This document shows positions 1 to 11,058 of a DNA stretch of 64,000 bases, piece by piece. Numbering within the stretch: the first letter of the stretch is position 1; each line of letters starts with the position of its first letter. A program made the position numbers and the translations under genes. Below the pieces are notes generated by a model. It ran no database searches. It was not told where the DNA came from and was given only the letters and a program-made list of their open reading frames with translations. The stretch lies in NCBI GenBank assembly GCA_035771175.1, contig CM069598.1, positions 13,622,539 to 13,686,538 on the forward strand. The letters are read 5' to 3'. The DNA comes from Paratinospora sagittata. Its lineage: Eukaryota > Streptophyta > Magnoliopsida > Ranunculales > Menispermaceae.

Positions 1-397
1 CTAGGTTACCATGTTCAGCCATGTATATCACTGATTTTGCATCATAGGTTCATCAACAATGGCAACTAGGTCAACATAGTTGGCATGCAAGCTATTTGGA
101 AATGTCTAAGATCATATTCTAAATTTAGGTCCAATACAAGCACCTTACCAATTCTTCATTTAAGATTCTGTTCAGATGTATTAATCTACCAATAGAAATA
201 CGTAATCACAAAATCAACCGTACATATTGAAGTATGTGAAGAAACAAACCTTCTGTCCAAATTTCAGCCCAATCAACGGTGGACCGAAAAGATATGTATC
301 TTTGATGAACAAGTATCTAATCAGACAGTTTCTCCTTTCCTGCTGCAAATACCCAAACTCAGATGGCTATATCACATAAAATACTACTCGTATAAAC

Positions 398-750
398 ATC
401 TCTACCGTTCAGAATACAGAAATATCTGTTATAAACTACATACCCAAATTTGATATCCATCCAACGGTAGATTGAGGAGATCTATAAGTTTGACAGAAAC
501 GGCACGAGAAGCCCAGAAATTCCGACCAGCTTCGTTTGAGAGGTTATATCTTTTAGAAAAAGCCTCTAATTAAGATCGCCACCGTCCAGAATGTATAAAT
601 ATCAGTTTTAAACCACATACCCAAATTTGGTAGCCATCTAACGGTAGATTTAGGAGATCTATAAGTTTGAGCGAAATGGTGCGAGAAATCTGGACTTTCC
701 GACCAGCTTTGTTTGAGAGGTTAGATCTCTTAGACGAAACCTCTGATCAA
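398..750. repeat. Tandem duplication of a ~176-bp LTR module
   Basis: Two consecutive units (about 398-573 and 574-750) share the same order of blocks: accgtc/ttcagaat, cataccсaaatttg-like block, aacggtaga, gagatctataagttt, ttccgaccagctt, gtttgagaggtta. Partial, more diverged copies flank them on both sides (about 250-340 and 751-850). The same kind of wording recurs at 17215-17685 and in the copia LTRs at 34081-34560 and 39830-40330. Confidence 0.65.
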
Positions 751-947
751 GATCTCCACCGAGCAGAATGAAGAACCATAAGCTACTAACGTGCTGATAA
801 AATTTGAGCTCAATCTGACCGTATATTCCAAAGATCCACCTCTTTGATGGAAACGTCGCAGGGATCTTCCTCCTGCAACTCTCTCCTTCCTTCTCTTCTT
901 CTTTCCTTTCTCTTCTTTTTCTTTCTCTCCACTCACCTCTTTCTAGC

Positions 948-1021
948 ACTTCCTTGATTCCTTCCTTGATTCCCTCCTTAATTCTCTCCTTGATTCTCTC
1001 CTTGATTCCCTCCACTCATTC
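948..1021. repeat. Short pyrimidine-rich tandem repeat
   Basis: About five imperfect copies of a 12-14 bp unit resembling ccttgattccct lie in a row inside the LTR. Read on the minus strand it would give a Lys/Glu/Ile-rich peptide, which is a by-product of the repeat and not evidence for a gene. Confidence 0.7.
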
Positions 1022-3436
1022 TAGCACTTCCTTGAAGAAGAGAAGTGGGCATTGGACACTTGTCCACTTTCATGCACCAACCTTCACATGTGTTGGTCTC
1101 ATACTACCTATACCAACCACATGTATTTTAAATGTCCAATCCATTTAATACACCAAATTTTTAATTTCATTTATCCTTTTATTCAATCAATCCTAACCCA
1201 TATCAATTCATGGTTTAATGAGCCAATGCATAAATCATAACATATGCATTATACTTTAATTTAACATGACTCATATACAATTTATGATACATATAGTTAT
1301 ATACATTATCAAGCATCAACTATACAAACATTAAACAATCATCAAACAAACACCAAACATATCAAGACAACACATAGAGTTTGGGCAAAAATGCAATTGG
1401 GTTATGGGCTAGGTGAAATAATTTTCGGGGCGTCACAAAAACTCTTCCAAACATACAATGTTCCCAACACCTAACCAAGTCATTTATAAAAAAATCCCCA
1501 TTGATTTTGAAAGCCACCAACCAAGAACTCGCTAAGATTACGATATCATTCCAAAGATTCTCCGCATTTCTAGGTACACCATCAAAAATCCGCTTGTTCC
1601 ATTCAAGCCAAATCATCCAAAGCGTTGCCAAGGAGGCTAGTCTCATTACGTCAATATTTCTTCCTTGCAAACAATGGACATTAGTCATAGAGAAGCACTC
1701 ATTAATCGATCTCGAAATCAGGAACTTGTCCCCCAACCTCACATGCCATTCTCCCCATAATTTAGCTGAAAATGAACATCTAAAGAAAACATGATCATCA
1801 CCATCTGCATTCCTCAAACATAGATAACAACAATGGGGGTAGTAATGATATATGAGGTAATCTTTTTTGAAGGGAGTCATCCATATAAAGCTTGTTATAA
1901 CCCATGATCCACCCAAACACCTTAATTTTGGAGGGGACATGAGCTTTCCAAATAAAATGTGCATATGAGAATGGAGGGATGTTAACATCATCAATAAGGG
2001 AATGGAAGAAAGAATGGCGAGAGAAAATACCAAATGAATGAAGTCTCCATATAAACCTATCTAGGCCTAAGGAAGGACGAACTTGGTTAAGAATGGTAAG
2101 CAAAGACGATAACTCGGAATGTTGGCCCACAGTAAGGGAGTTTGGGAGAAAGAGGTTCTAATGGATAGTTGTTGATTAAGCATCATGCACGAGGAAGTCG
2201 GCGACTAAATAGTTAGGATAAGGTGAAATATTATAAAGCCTAGGGAAGATCTCTACAAGAGGATCGTTATTGAGCCAACGATCTTCCCAAAACCTAAATG
2301 TTTGGCCATCCCCTAGATTTGGAACAAGATGAGGGAAAACATCGGGGAGCAACGATGTTACATACTTCCAAAGGCTACGAAATGTGGCTTTAATGGTGGG
2401 GACAATTCTTCTACAAAATTCAATAGGCCCAAATTTACTAATGATAACCCGACTCCAGAAGACTGATTCCCCTTATGTAACCTTCACAACCATTTTGCAC
2501 AAAGTGCCTTGTTCTGAAGCAAGATGTTGTCAATGCCCAAACCTCCCTTACTCGCAGGCCTTTGAACCATCTTCCACTTGATCAAGTGCATTCCATCACT
2601 CTTGTCAATTCCTTTCGAAAAGAAAGCTTTAATTTTTTTTCTTAATGATTTTGGCAACACCACATGAGATGCAGACAGAGACAAATAATATGTTGGAATT
2701 GTTTCTCTAACACTGAGCTTATGAGAGCAAGCCTACCACCTCTCGAGAGGAAACCTCTTTTCCACTCATCTAATCTTCTTGAGATCGTGGATACAACAGG
2801 ATCCAAGAAAGTTTTCGACAAAGGATTACCTCCAAAGGCAGGCCAAGGTAGTTTAAAGGCCACGAACCAATGAAACATCCCACTTTTGGGGCCAACCTAT
2901 CCAAAACATTATGATCAATATTAATATCACTAATTTGACTTTTCATCATGTTCACATTTAGGTCAGAAAAAAGACAAGTATTCCCAAAGTTCTTTTTCAA
3001 CATCACGTAATCCAGAAAATTCCAATCAACTGAATTATAGGCCTTTTCAAAATCCACTTTGAATACCACCCCTTAGAGCTTACGAGATCTATAGTCTTCA
3101 ACAGCTTCATTAGCAACCAAAACAACATCCAAAATTTGGCGATCATGGACAAAGGCAAATTGAGTTTCCTCCACTGTAGTATGCAAGATAGGCCGAAGTC
3201 TAATTGAGAGAACTTTAGAGATAATTTTGTAGAAGCTTGTAACAAGACTTATGGGCGTGTAATCTTTTGGGGTGCCAAAAGTCCCAATTCTTGGGAATCA
3301 AGCACAAATAGGTCGCACGTGTACTTATATTGACCACGCCTGTCACACCCTGGGTTGCACAGCGTGCCCCCTACCCAGGTGTGGGCGCACCCCCTCGGGG
3401 CGAACGCCTAAGCCATTATGGATTCATAATATTGTC

Positions 3437-3595
3437 CCATGGCTCAGTGGTTACTCAGAATGCGAAATTAGACTCCTTAAGGGAGGTCTCGAGTTCGATT
3501 CTGGGGGAGACCCTTTACTATTCATGAGTGAATAGTGGGGACAAATGATCTCGGTACAAGAGACGTCCTTGTGTGGCGGTGGCTGTACCGGGATG
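3437..3595 (+). repeat. tRNA-derived (SINE-like) core of foldback unit 1
   Basis: Between the two inverted arms lies a tRNA-like segment. An A-box match (TGGCTCAGTGG) is followed about 50 bp later by a B-box-like block (GAGTTCGATTC), the internal promoter layout of RNA polymerase III genes and tRNA-derived SINEs. It is bordered by a short inner inverted repeat (ttgtccca / tgggacaa). Whether it is transcribed is unknown. Confidence 0.55.
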
Positions 3596-3818
3596 GGACA
3601 ATATTATGGATCCATAATGGCTTAGGCGTTTGCCCCGAGGGGGTGCGCCCACACCTGGGTAGGGGGCACGCTGTGCAACCCAGGGTGTGACAAAAAGGCC
3701 TTATGTATATACCTAAGGCCTTTTTGTCACACCCTGGGTTGCACAGCGTGCCCCCTACCCAGGTGTGGGCGCACCCCTAGGGGCGAACGCCTAAGCCATT
3801 ATGGATCCATAATATTGT

Positions 3819-4009
3819 CACATCTAGCCGAATTCGCGATACCCAACAATTGGCTCAGTGGTTACTCAGAATGCGAAATTAGACTCCTTAAGGGAGGTCT
3901 CGAGTTCTATTATGGGGGAGGCCCTTTACTATTCATGAATAGTGGAGACAAATGATCTAGTCCGTTACTAGGGCCCTGTTGGGTATCGCGAATTCGGCTA
4001 GATGTGACA
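3819..4009 (+). repeat. tRNA-derived core of foldback unit 2 with extra inner inverted repeat
   Basis: This has the same A-box as unit 1 and a slightly mutated B-box (GAGTTCTATTA). An extra ~33-bp inverted repeat surrounds it: it begins TGTCACATCTAGCCG on the left and returns inverted at about 3980-4009. The extra layer is absent from unit 1 and, like the outer arms, begins TGTCACA. Confidence 0.6.
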
Positions 4010-6235
4010 ATATTATGGATCCATAATGGCTTAGGCGTTCGCCCCGAGGGGGTGCGCCTACACCTGGGTAGGGGGCACGCTGTGCAACCCAGGGTGTGAC
4101 AACGCCATTCTAGTGGAACTCATGCATAGCTTTTATGATGTCCTTTTTAAGAATGTCCCAAGATTTTTGGAAGAAAGCCATTGAGAATCCATCTGGCCGT
4201 GGGGCCTTATTGCCATTGTAACTAAACAACGCATGACGAACTTTATCTTCATCAAAGGTTTCTCCAACCAAGCCGATTCAGTTCTGCCAATCTGGTTCAA
4301 ATCAATCCCTTCAATTTCAAAATCAAAAACTCTCTATGAATCAAACACTGAAGAGAAATGTTGAATAAAAACTTCAGAGATACCATTCTTTACATCCATT
4401 AAGGTTCCATCATCCTTCTTCACCTTTGAGATAAAACTTTTGGTCTTCCTATTGCTAAGAATTTTGTGGAAGAACTTGGAATTGAAGTCTCCTTCTTTCA
4501 ACCACCGAATCTTAATTCTTTACCCATCCATGCGAGCCTCTCTCAAGCAAATGTCAGCCAACTTAGTCCTTGCTTTTACCCTGATATTACTGAACTTAAA
4601 GGAAAGCTCATTATGACCTAGAAAATCCAAACACCCAATCAACTCCTCAAGATCCTTATTCCTTTTGCCGGAAGAACCAAAGACCTCATTATTCCACTTT
4701 TTAAGAAACGTTTTCACACCCGCCAATTTGTGCATAAATCTATGGCCCTCATGTCCATAGGTCGAAACAGAAAGCCACCACCCATCAATCAAGGAACCAA
4801 AGTCACGGTGATCAAGCCAAACATTCTCAAAGCGAAATGGAGAAGGACCCTAATGAAAAGCAGTCAAATCAATGATTACGGGGCAATGATCAGAGACAAC
4901 CCTAGGGAGCGCTTCTTGACGAAAATTAGGGAATAATAGATCCCACCCAGTAGTAAAAAGGAAGCAATCCAAACGGTAGCAAATAGGATTGTCTCGGAAG
5001 TTGGACCAAGTAACAGAAGCATTTTGGAGAGGAATTCGATTATTTGAAGCTCACAGATGAAGGTGTCAAGCATCTGCATACTCGTAGTTAATCTGTAGCT
5101 ATTAACCTTCTTTCCTACATTCCTCACTTTGTTAAAGTCCCCCCCAAGACACCTTCTCTCACCACAAATGATGCTGAGAACAACCACTTTAGTCCAGAAA
5201 CTCTCTCGCTTCGAATAAGAAGATGGCCCGTAAACCAGACAACCACCAGTGCAAATTATCACTACCATTAATCTGAATGTAAATAGAATAACCACCAACC
5301 AAACTCTAAACGATATCCACAGTTCTAACATCCCACAAAATTGCAATGCTCCAACAGAGTTGACTGTCGGTAAGGAAACCCAACTCTTAAATCTCGATCC
5401 CCAAATCTAACTCACAATACTTCAGTCGAAAACTTATTTCTTAGTTTCTTGAAGGATAATAATGTATGGCTTTGACTTACAGAGAACTTTCTTGATAATG
5501 CATTGTTTCTTGCTAGACCCATACCCTCGAACATTTCATGAAAAGATCTTCATTTATGAACATTGATCACCCTATTTGGCTGCTTGCAGCAGCTCGACCT
5601 ATTTTTAAAATGACTTCACCGTCAGATTTAGCACCCACTGATAACTATTGTTTCACCTTTTACTTGACTAACATTTTTTATCTTCAACAAACGGTTTCAA
5701 CATACCCATTGACCCATTGGAATATATATCATGATCACTAACAATAGCATGAACATCATCCCCTTGCCTATCGGAGCAATCAGCGTTCTCGGACACAGTC
5801 TTACCATTACACATCACGGTATTTTTTTTTTTGGGACTTGGGTTTAATGGTGGCGGTGGAGGGTTTGGGTGTTTTAACCGGTTGTGGGTTACTAGGAACA
5901 GGGGGAGGTTTTTCATGGACAAGAGACATGTTAGATGAAAGCTCAAAGTCACATCCAAAATTAGAATGTGAGAGGCGTACCTGAAGGTCATCCTCAGCTG
6001 GTTGGAGATTATCGTTGCCATTAAGGGATTCCCTTTCCGCATCAACATCCACATCATCCTCATATTCGCTTTCAAAACAACAATTGTTCCAAAGCCCTCG
6101 TTGACTCTCCAAGACGAAATTGTCATCGTTTTCAATTGCTTCTCTGATTTGAAGGCGTCTTTCCTTCGGGAAACTACTCCCATAAACTCATATCATCTTT
6201 TGCATTGTTTTGAAAAACTCTTCTATTTTTCTTAA

Positions 6236-7204
6236 GCCATAATCCCCACAAGGTGGCAAAAAATATAATTCTTCCAATTTCCACCCAATGCTTATTGTTC
6301 AATGTGCCCGATGGTGAAAAACATTCCTCATCAGAAGTTGGAACAATAAAATTTCCTCTGCACCAAATATGTCATCTGTGCCACTCTTATAATCTTCTCA
6401 CAAGACACAAAACAGTGTTCCAAGGATTCTCCCCCATTTACACATTACAAGCAACAATGCAGAGATAAACAAAAATTTGGAAATCTTTTTTGTAACACAT
6501 CTGTAGTATTTAATTTTTGATTCACTAATGTCCAACCAAAGAATTTTATTTTAAATGGCACTTGAGCATTCCAAATAAAGGGCACAAGGGAAGTAGTAAA
6601 GTAGGGTGGGCCATCATTAAGGAAATCCATGAATGATTTACATGAGAAAGAGCCAGAAGGGGACAAATTCCATCTAAAACTATTTGTGTCTTAAGATAGG
6701 CTAGGGGATGGAAGTAAAGACATCAACTCCCTTAATTGGTCAAGAGATTTATGGGTGAGAGATCTAATCAAATGTAAATTTCACTGATAATTTGGTAAAT
6801 GGTCGCTAATCTCATAATGGACAAATGCTAAAATGGGCGAATAATGGAAAGAGGATAATTGGTACAACCGTGGGAATTTGTGCATAAAAGTAACCTCGTC
6901 GGACCAAACGTCCTCCCAAAACTTAGAATACAAGCCATTGCCAACACCTGGAGATATATAGGGCAAAAAAATATGCGATAAGGATGAAATGAATTTTCAA
7001 GGACTCCTAAATGTTGAAATATGTGAGGTTCCGGTAATCCAATCCGCATGATCTCTGCTATGAATACTATATATCACTCGGGCCCACAACGAGGATCGAT
7101 TCTGAGATGATCTCCATAACAATTTTGACGCCAATGCCACATTCCTCATCTCCCACATTTCTTATCCCTAGCCCACCTCTCTGAGTGGGGAGTTGCACTA
7201 TCTT
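6236..7204 (-). mobile_element. L1-type LINE fragment (LINE-2)
   Basis: Minus-strand pieces of the distal part of a plant LINE ORF2. The 'GGLGIRN' block after the RT thumb is near 7150-7190, and zf-RVT-type sequence lies at 6445-7049 (for example FKIKFFGW). Frames are interrupted. It abuts the 5' end of LINE-1 at about 6235 without a visible poly(T) and is cut at 7204 by another LTR. Confidence 0.7.
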
Positions 7205-7770
7205 TGTAATACCCTAGGTTTGCACAATTTTATATATATAAAAAAAATTGTTCAGGCGCCAAATCCTCTATATAAGGAACCGTCTCCCTCCTCATTTCTC
7301 ACACCAAAATCACTCCAAATTGTGATTTTCCTTATCCTTTTCACTCATTTTGAGTTTTTGGTCTTTTGAGACTCTCTTTCGAGACTCTCTGTGCGGTGTA
7401 ACGCGATTCTGTCTGTGGGAAAGCGCCAGTTCTAAAAGAAGTTTTTATCTGAAGGTGGAGAACGAAACATAGGTTTGCGTGTCTTATAACTTTTATTAAA
7501 GTTTATATTCATTTATCATTATGTCTACTATTCATTTACACAACATTATTGCGTATAATGTTCATACTGTCATATTTATGCCTGTATATTTGGAGTACTA
7601 ATTCCTTGTATTGATTTGTTTTAATAGTAGTGATATCTCTACCTCCGTGAATGTAACCAATTTGGTGAACCACGTAATTTCTTAGTGTTGTGGGTTGATT
7701 GTTTTTTTTTTGTTCTTTGATTCTTGTTTCTTTGCGGTTTTTGGTTTCTTTCTTTACATTTGACACATTT
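7205..7770 (+). mobile_element. LTR remnant, copia-like
   Basis: Plus-strand sequence starts TGTAATACCCTAGG exactly where LINE-2 coding stops. It has a TATA-like block (ctatataagg, about 7270) and a U5-like block (ggtgaaccacgtaa, about 7660) common in plant copia LTRs. The right end is not defined: I place it near 7765-7770 by the last plausible CA and could not find a matching target duplication. Confidence 0.4.
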
Positions 7771-8110
7771 GTGTTGGTGTTACATCATTGTCATCATCAA
7801 ACAAGATCTTGAAAGGGTATTGCATAAGAGGTGTTTGAAGAAATTTCTAATAGAAATTTCTAATAGAAATTTCAAGGCATTCACCCATTCCTCTACACTT
7901 TGTACCTGTTTCATTAATTGCTTTTGGAATTATAAGCATATGCATGACATCGAGAACATTGATATGGAGATAATTTTGGTAGAATTAAAAGCGAGTGTTT
8001 GAATGATCTTGATTCTGCTTAATAGACCTGGACAATTGGTGATATTGCTAAATAGCATGCACAGACCATTAATTGAAGTTAATTTTCTAAGAGAAGGTTA
8101 GGTATAGTAC
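7771..8110. other. Non-coding remnant, probably SRK-C intron 2
   Basis: No gene is seen. It contains a small tandem repeat of aaatttctaatag (about 7841-7876) and ends at the splice donor of the SRK-C transmembrane exon at 8110. A 92-codon plus-strand open frame here has no recognisable motif. Confidence 0.4.
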
Positions 8111-8218
8111 CTTTTTGCTTCCTCCAAATGACGCACCATATGATTGAACGAAGAAGCAGCATTGCCTGTGCTACTGAGGTGGACATTGTCACAATCACCC
8201 ACTTTTTCTTCTTGGTCT
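8111..8218 (-). pseudogene. SRK-C exon 2 (transmembrane exon), stranded
   Basis: The minus strand reads an AG acceptor, then ETKKKKWVIVTMS, a hydrophobic stretch and IIWCVIWRKQKG, then a GT donor. This matches the transmembrane exon of SRK-D (43522-43635) and has the same splice phase. Basic residues on both sides of the hydrophobic stretch fit a single-pass segment. The exon is 108 bp against 114 bp in D and E. It should follow SRK-C exon 1, which ends at 33178; the gypsy element at 8753-32908 lies between them. Kinase exons that should lie at lower coordinates are gone, replaced by LTR and LINE remnants. Confidence 0.85.
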
Positions 8219-8752
8219 CTATAAAAGCATCACATTGAGAAAGTAACAACACATACGTTTCTTTTAATTCATTAACAACATTTTTGTGTACTCTCTACAT
8301 TTTATATTAAAATGTGATGTTAATCTCATCACTCAATCTTATCTGGAGGATTGTCTAAAGTCAAAGCAATCATTAATTTTTGTTAATCTATGCAATAAGT
8401 TTGTAATAGATATTATAAGTTTATAACTACTTATTTAGCACAAAACATAAGTAAATGACACCTACCAAGAAAAACATGGTAAATTACAGCCAAAATAAAT
8501 AAAGCTTAATAGAAATATTCAAATTATAAGTCGATCCCATTTGGTTGGGAAAAGACTTAGTTGAATTGAGTTGAGAAATATTCAAATTATCATTCGTAGT
8601 TACATTACGAAATCACTCTGCAGATCCCCTGGCTGCTTGGACTTGGCACTTTTGCAGTTTCCAACTATAAGTTATGTTGTTTTATTTGAAACATGGACAT
8701 ATTTAATAGATATATGGTCTTCTCATTTATCTAGTTTCTCAGTTTTATCTTT
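8219..8752 (-). other. 3' part of SRK-C intron 1, with an RTE/SINE-type tail
   Basis: No coding sequence. At about 8526-8568 a block reading gatcccatttggttggg followed by a ttgag-rich tail resembles the 3' end shared by plant RTE LINEs and some SINEs; a longer copy is at 56915-57058. The intron is interrupted at 8752/8753 by the gypsy element and resumes at 32909. Confidence 0.5.
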
Positions 8753-9629
8753 TGTTGGACCATATACCGAGCATAAGACACGTCGGCCATCTTAATCTGG
8801 CCCGGTAAGACATAGCACATGTCTGGTAGGTATACCGACTTGTTATGTTCTTGACAGGTGAGACAGATCTGACTAACCGGGTGCGTAACCCGAACCCATG
8901 GTTTGTACTACTGATCAGATGAACGTTACAGTCACAATGGATGGCAAGTCGGCAATAGAAGGTCAACATAACAGATCAGTGTCCAACTTCAATGATTACC
9001 GACCACTATATGTCGACCAAATGATAGACCAAATTTTTGTTATCAAGCTGCTGCAAGGAGAAACTATAGATCTGTATACCGACCTGTAGTAATCTCCGAC
9101 TCTGGAACGGATAACGATGGAATGCCCGATCAGATAGGAATAGGGAGTGATCCATTGCGACAAATTCGAGATTGACTCCTAATCCGACTCTGATAAGGCC
9201 AAATACCCTACCAATTCGACTAGAAGGCTAATAAGTCGTCTTAATCCTATGGAGATCTAACCAAATCCTACTAGGAATCAGATATGCACTCCCAGTACAA
9301 GTTGGATTCCTGATTCTACAACAACACTACGACAAGGCTAAAGAACTCAAGCCCTCTCTATAAAAAGACCACAACCCCTAAGGGGGAGGTAAGCAACTCT
9401 AAGCCATTCTTGACTGAGTTTAATATTACGCAGTTCTGAACTAACTTAGGCATCGAAGGATCTTTGGTCGACACCACACCGGTGTTTCTCACGATAGCCT
9501 ATTCTCTTTTGTTTCACCCCTTTTAAATAACCAACGTTCGACAATTTTACCAACACTCCGACGAGTTCCAAAACAACATCTTCCTTCCACCTCATCGTAT
9601 ACTGGTGTTGGTGAAATCTTGCACCAACA
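8753..9629 (+). repeat. 5' LTR of the gypsy element
   Basis: 877 bp, beginning TGTTGGACCATATA and ending CACCAACA. A TATA box (tctataaaaag) lies at 9357-9367 and is conserved in the 3' LTR near 32645. The LTR is immediately followed by a primer-binding site. A recurring ACCGACC word is scattered through both LTRs and the coding region. Confidence 0.85.
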
Positions 9630-9650
9630 TTTGGCGCTGTCTGTGGGGAT
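9630..9650 (+). promoter_or_regulatory. Primer-binding site
   Basis: Directly after the 5' LTR the sequence reads TTTGGCGCTGTCTGTGGGG, the TGGCGC-type primer-binding site of plant Tat/Athila-like gypsy elements. Confidence 0.75.
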
Positions 9651-9707
9651 CGACATTACAAGTCAAGAATAGCTCTGCCGTCATAAGTCAAAAGGCAAAA
9701 ATACCAG

Positions 9708-10085
9708 TTGAGGTGGAAAACGTTGCCACGCTGGCAGCACCCCAAAAATAAAGGGGCAGACCACCGAAAAAGCAGTCAAAGAATTTTGCTCAGGTTGACT
9801 GCTATAGAGAAGAACCTAGAAAAGATGACGCAAAATGTCCTGGAGCAGCAACAGATGTTGAGGGAAGTACTCCTCTTACAACCGCTTTATGGTCACGTAC
9901 CACATCCTAGCCCTCGGCCCCAGAGGGGAGAGGAGAGTGGGTGCTGAAGTGCGACCTTGAAGAAGAGGTCAGTACCGGAAAAAAGGTTAAGGCCCGAGAA
10001 GTTCTAATATTCCCTTGAAAAAAAGAAGGCTCAAACCTACAAAGAGATTCTTGACCGAGCAGAAAAGTACATCAATGCCGACAAT
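9708..10085 (+). pseudogene. gag remnant of the gypsy element
   Basis: The open frame 9708-9947 encodes a basic N-terminal gag segment with a coiled-coil-like stretch (IEKNLEKMTQNVLEQQQM). Shortly after it another frame reads YKEILDRAEKYINADN (about 10035-10085), a motif normally far downstream in Tat gag. The central capsid domain is therefore deleted. Beyond 10085 gag similarity stops and does not resume until about 24735, where the frame LTPEDNQTGSVAEIRTIF picks up just before protease. Confidence 0.7.
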
Positions 10086-11058
10086 TATCTATCTATTTTC
10101 TTTCTTATTTTATGCCTTTTAGCTTTAGAAAATGAGTTCGTATTACTTCATATCTGAGTCAGGCATATTAGCTCTGCCGCCTCACGAGTTTGGGAACCAC
10201 ATTATCGACAACTTAAATGTCAAATTAAGATGTATTTGTACTCGTAATAACATACTACAAACATATCGAATACTAATAGTCGAGTGAAGCCCCCAAAAAG
10301 AAAGGGTTACCGTTGGGTCAGTGTCAGAAGTGTTGATCGACGTAGACGTCGTTTCGAAGCGTGGTGGAATGTTACGATCATATTTTTTTATTTAAATTAA
10401 ATAATTATTCATTATTTTTATAGTTTTTGTTTAGTTGAAAAAATATAGATAGGTTTGTTTGTGGTTTCCCAAATTAATTCTACCCCTAATGTTACGTTCT
10501 TCATATATATATATATATTTGTTTTTTCCTAATTAATTATACCCCTAATGTTGACTTCAAAAGAACGTAACAAGACCGGCAGAATGAAGTTGTGATTTTA
10601 AGTCTCCTTAGGAGCAGTTGTATCATGGATTTACTGACAAAAACAAGAAGAAAACGTGAGAGAAAGATGCAAACTTCAACTTTTTGCCAATGGAAATAAG
10701 ACCGCTGATAGTGATGGCGACAGATATATCTAGTTGATAGTCACGGCTTAGATTCAAAGGTTTTGGGAAGAAAAAGAGATTAGTCCACACCACACCTTGA
10801 GCAACACATGCAAATTAAACTAATTTGGTTTGACCAATTCAAATAGATAAAAAGAACTTTAATATTACTTTGTTAAGTATCATACTTTAACATTAATAAT
10901 TAAGCATAAAGAAGACAACATTAATAATTAAGTACAAAGAATACCACTAACTACAAACATTATATCTTTTCTAAGAAAAAAGAATATGAGAAAAATAAAT
11001 AAATAGATAAAAGGAAGTAATTAGAGATAAATTAATTATAAGAAATTAATATATCACT
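10086..11058. other. AT-rich stretch downstream of SRK-A
   Basis: No gene is seen. It contains a TA microsatellite (about 10503-10520) and two copies of a short motif ending taccсctaatgtt-like (about 10482 and 10541). The first 300 bp could be gypsy-derived but match no recognised domain. Confidence 0.4.

Larger units (their letters stand above)
1..1437 (-). mobile_element. LTR (partial) of a gypsy-type retrotransposon
   Basis: The minus strand at 1437 starts TGTGACGCCCCG, the usual opening of plant Ty3/gypsy LTRs. The sequence to its right is LINE coding sequence, so 1437 is the element boundary and the rest runs off the left edge. It contains a tandem duplication (398-750) and a GA-rich stretch on the minus strand. 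No primer-binding site or coding domain is visible, so it may be a solo LTR or the 5' LTR of an element outside the window. The orientation call rests on the terminal motif only. Confidence 0.5.
3341..4101. mobile_element. Double long-inverted-repeat (foldback) element with TSD ACGCC
   Basis: Two units, 3341-3692 and 3725-4101, each start TGTCACACCCTGGG and end CCCAGGGTGTGACA. In each unit about 92 bp at the left end is repeated inverted at the right end with very few mismatches. A 32-bp near-perfect palindromic linker (3693-3724) joins the units. The composite is flanked by ACGCC at 3336-3340 and 4102-4106. Alignment with the same part of LINE-3 (about 15250) shows the uninterrupted target, so the borders are secure. 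The TG...CA ends and 5-bp duplication are LTR-like, but no primer-binding site or coding region is seen. Confidence 0.85.
1438..6235 (-). mobile_element. Decayed L1-type LINE (LINE-1)
   Basis: Minus-strand remnants appear in LINE order. The end of ORF1 lies at about 5668-6183. ORF2 starts near 5558 with MKIFS, then a stop where Trp is expected. Endonuclease pieces follow at 4876-5346, reverse transcriptase pieces at 2484-3245, and the C-terminal zf-RVT zinc-binding region at 1440-2130. The frame is broken many times. Between about 2960 and 3005 the RT palm, including the FADD block still seen in LINE-3, is missing, so the copy is catalytically dead. A foldback element (3341-4101) is inserted in ORF2. 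The 3' end is cut by the LTR at 1437, so no poly(A) tail is seen. Confidence 0.8.

Noticed and set aside
659..1015. Minus-strand open frame rich in Lys/Glu/Ile
   Set aside because: It comes from a short tandem repeat inside an LTR; no domain and no conserved start.
3437..3520. A genuine tRNA gene in foldback unit 1
   Set aside because: A- and B-box-like blocks are present, but a full cloverleaf with acceptor stem is not apparent; a tRNA-derived SINE-like core fits better.
3272..3535. Open frames across the foldback element
   Set aside because: They read through GC-rich inverted arms and the tRNA-like core; the inverted repeats alone explain them.
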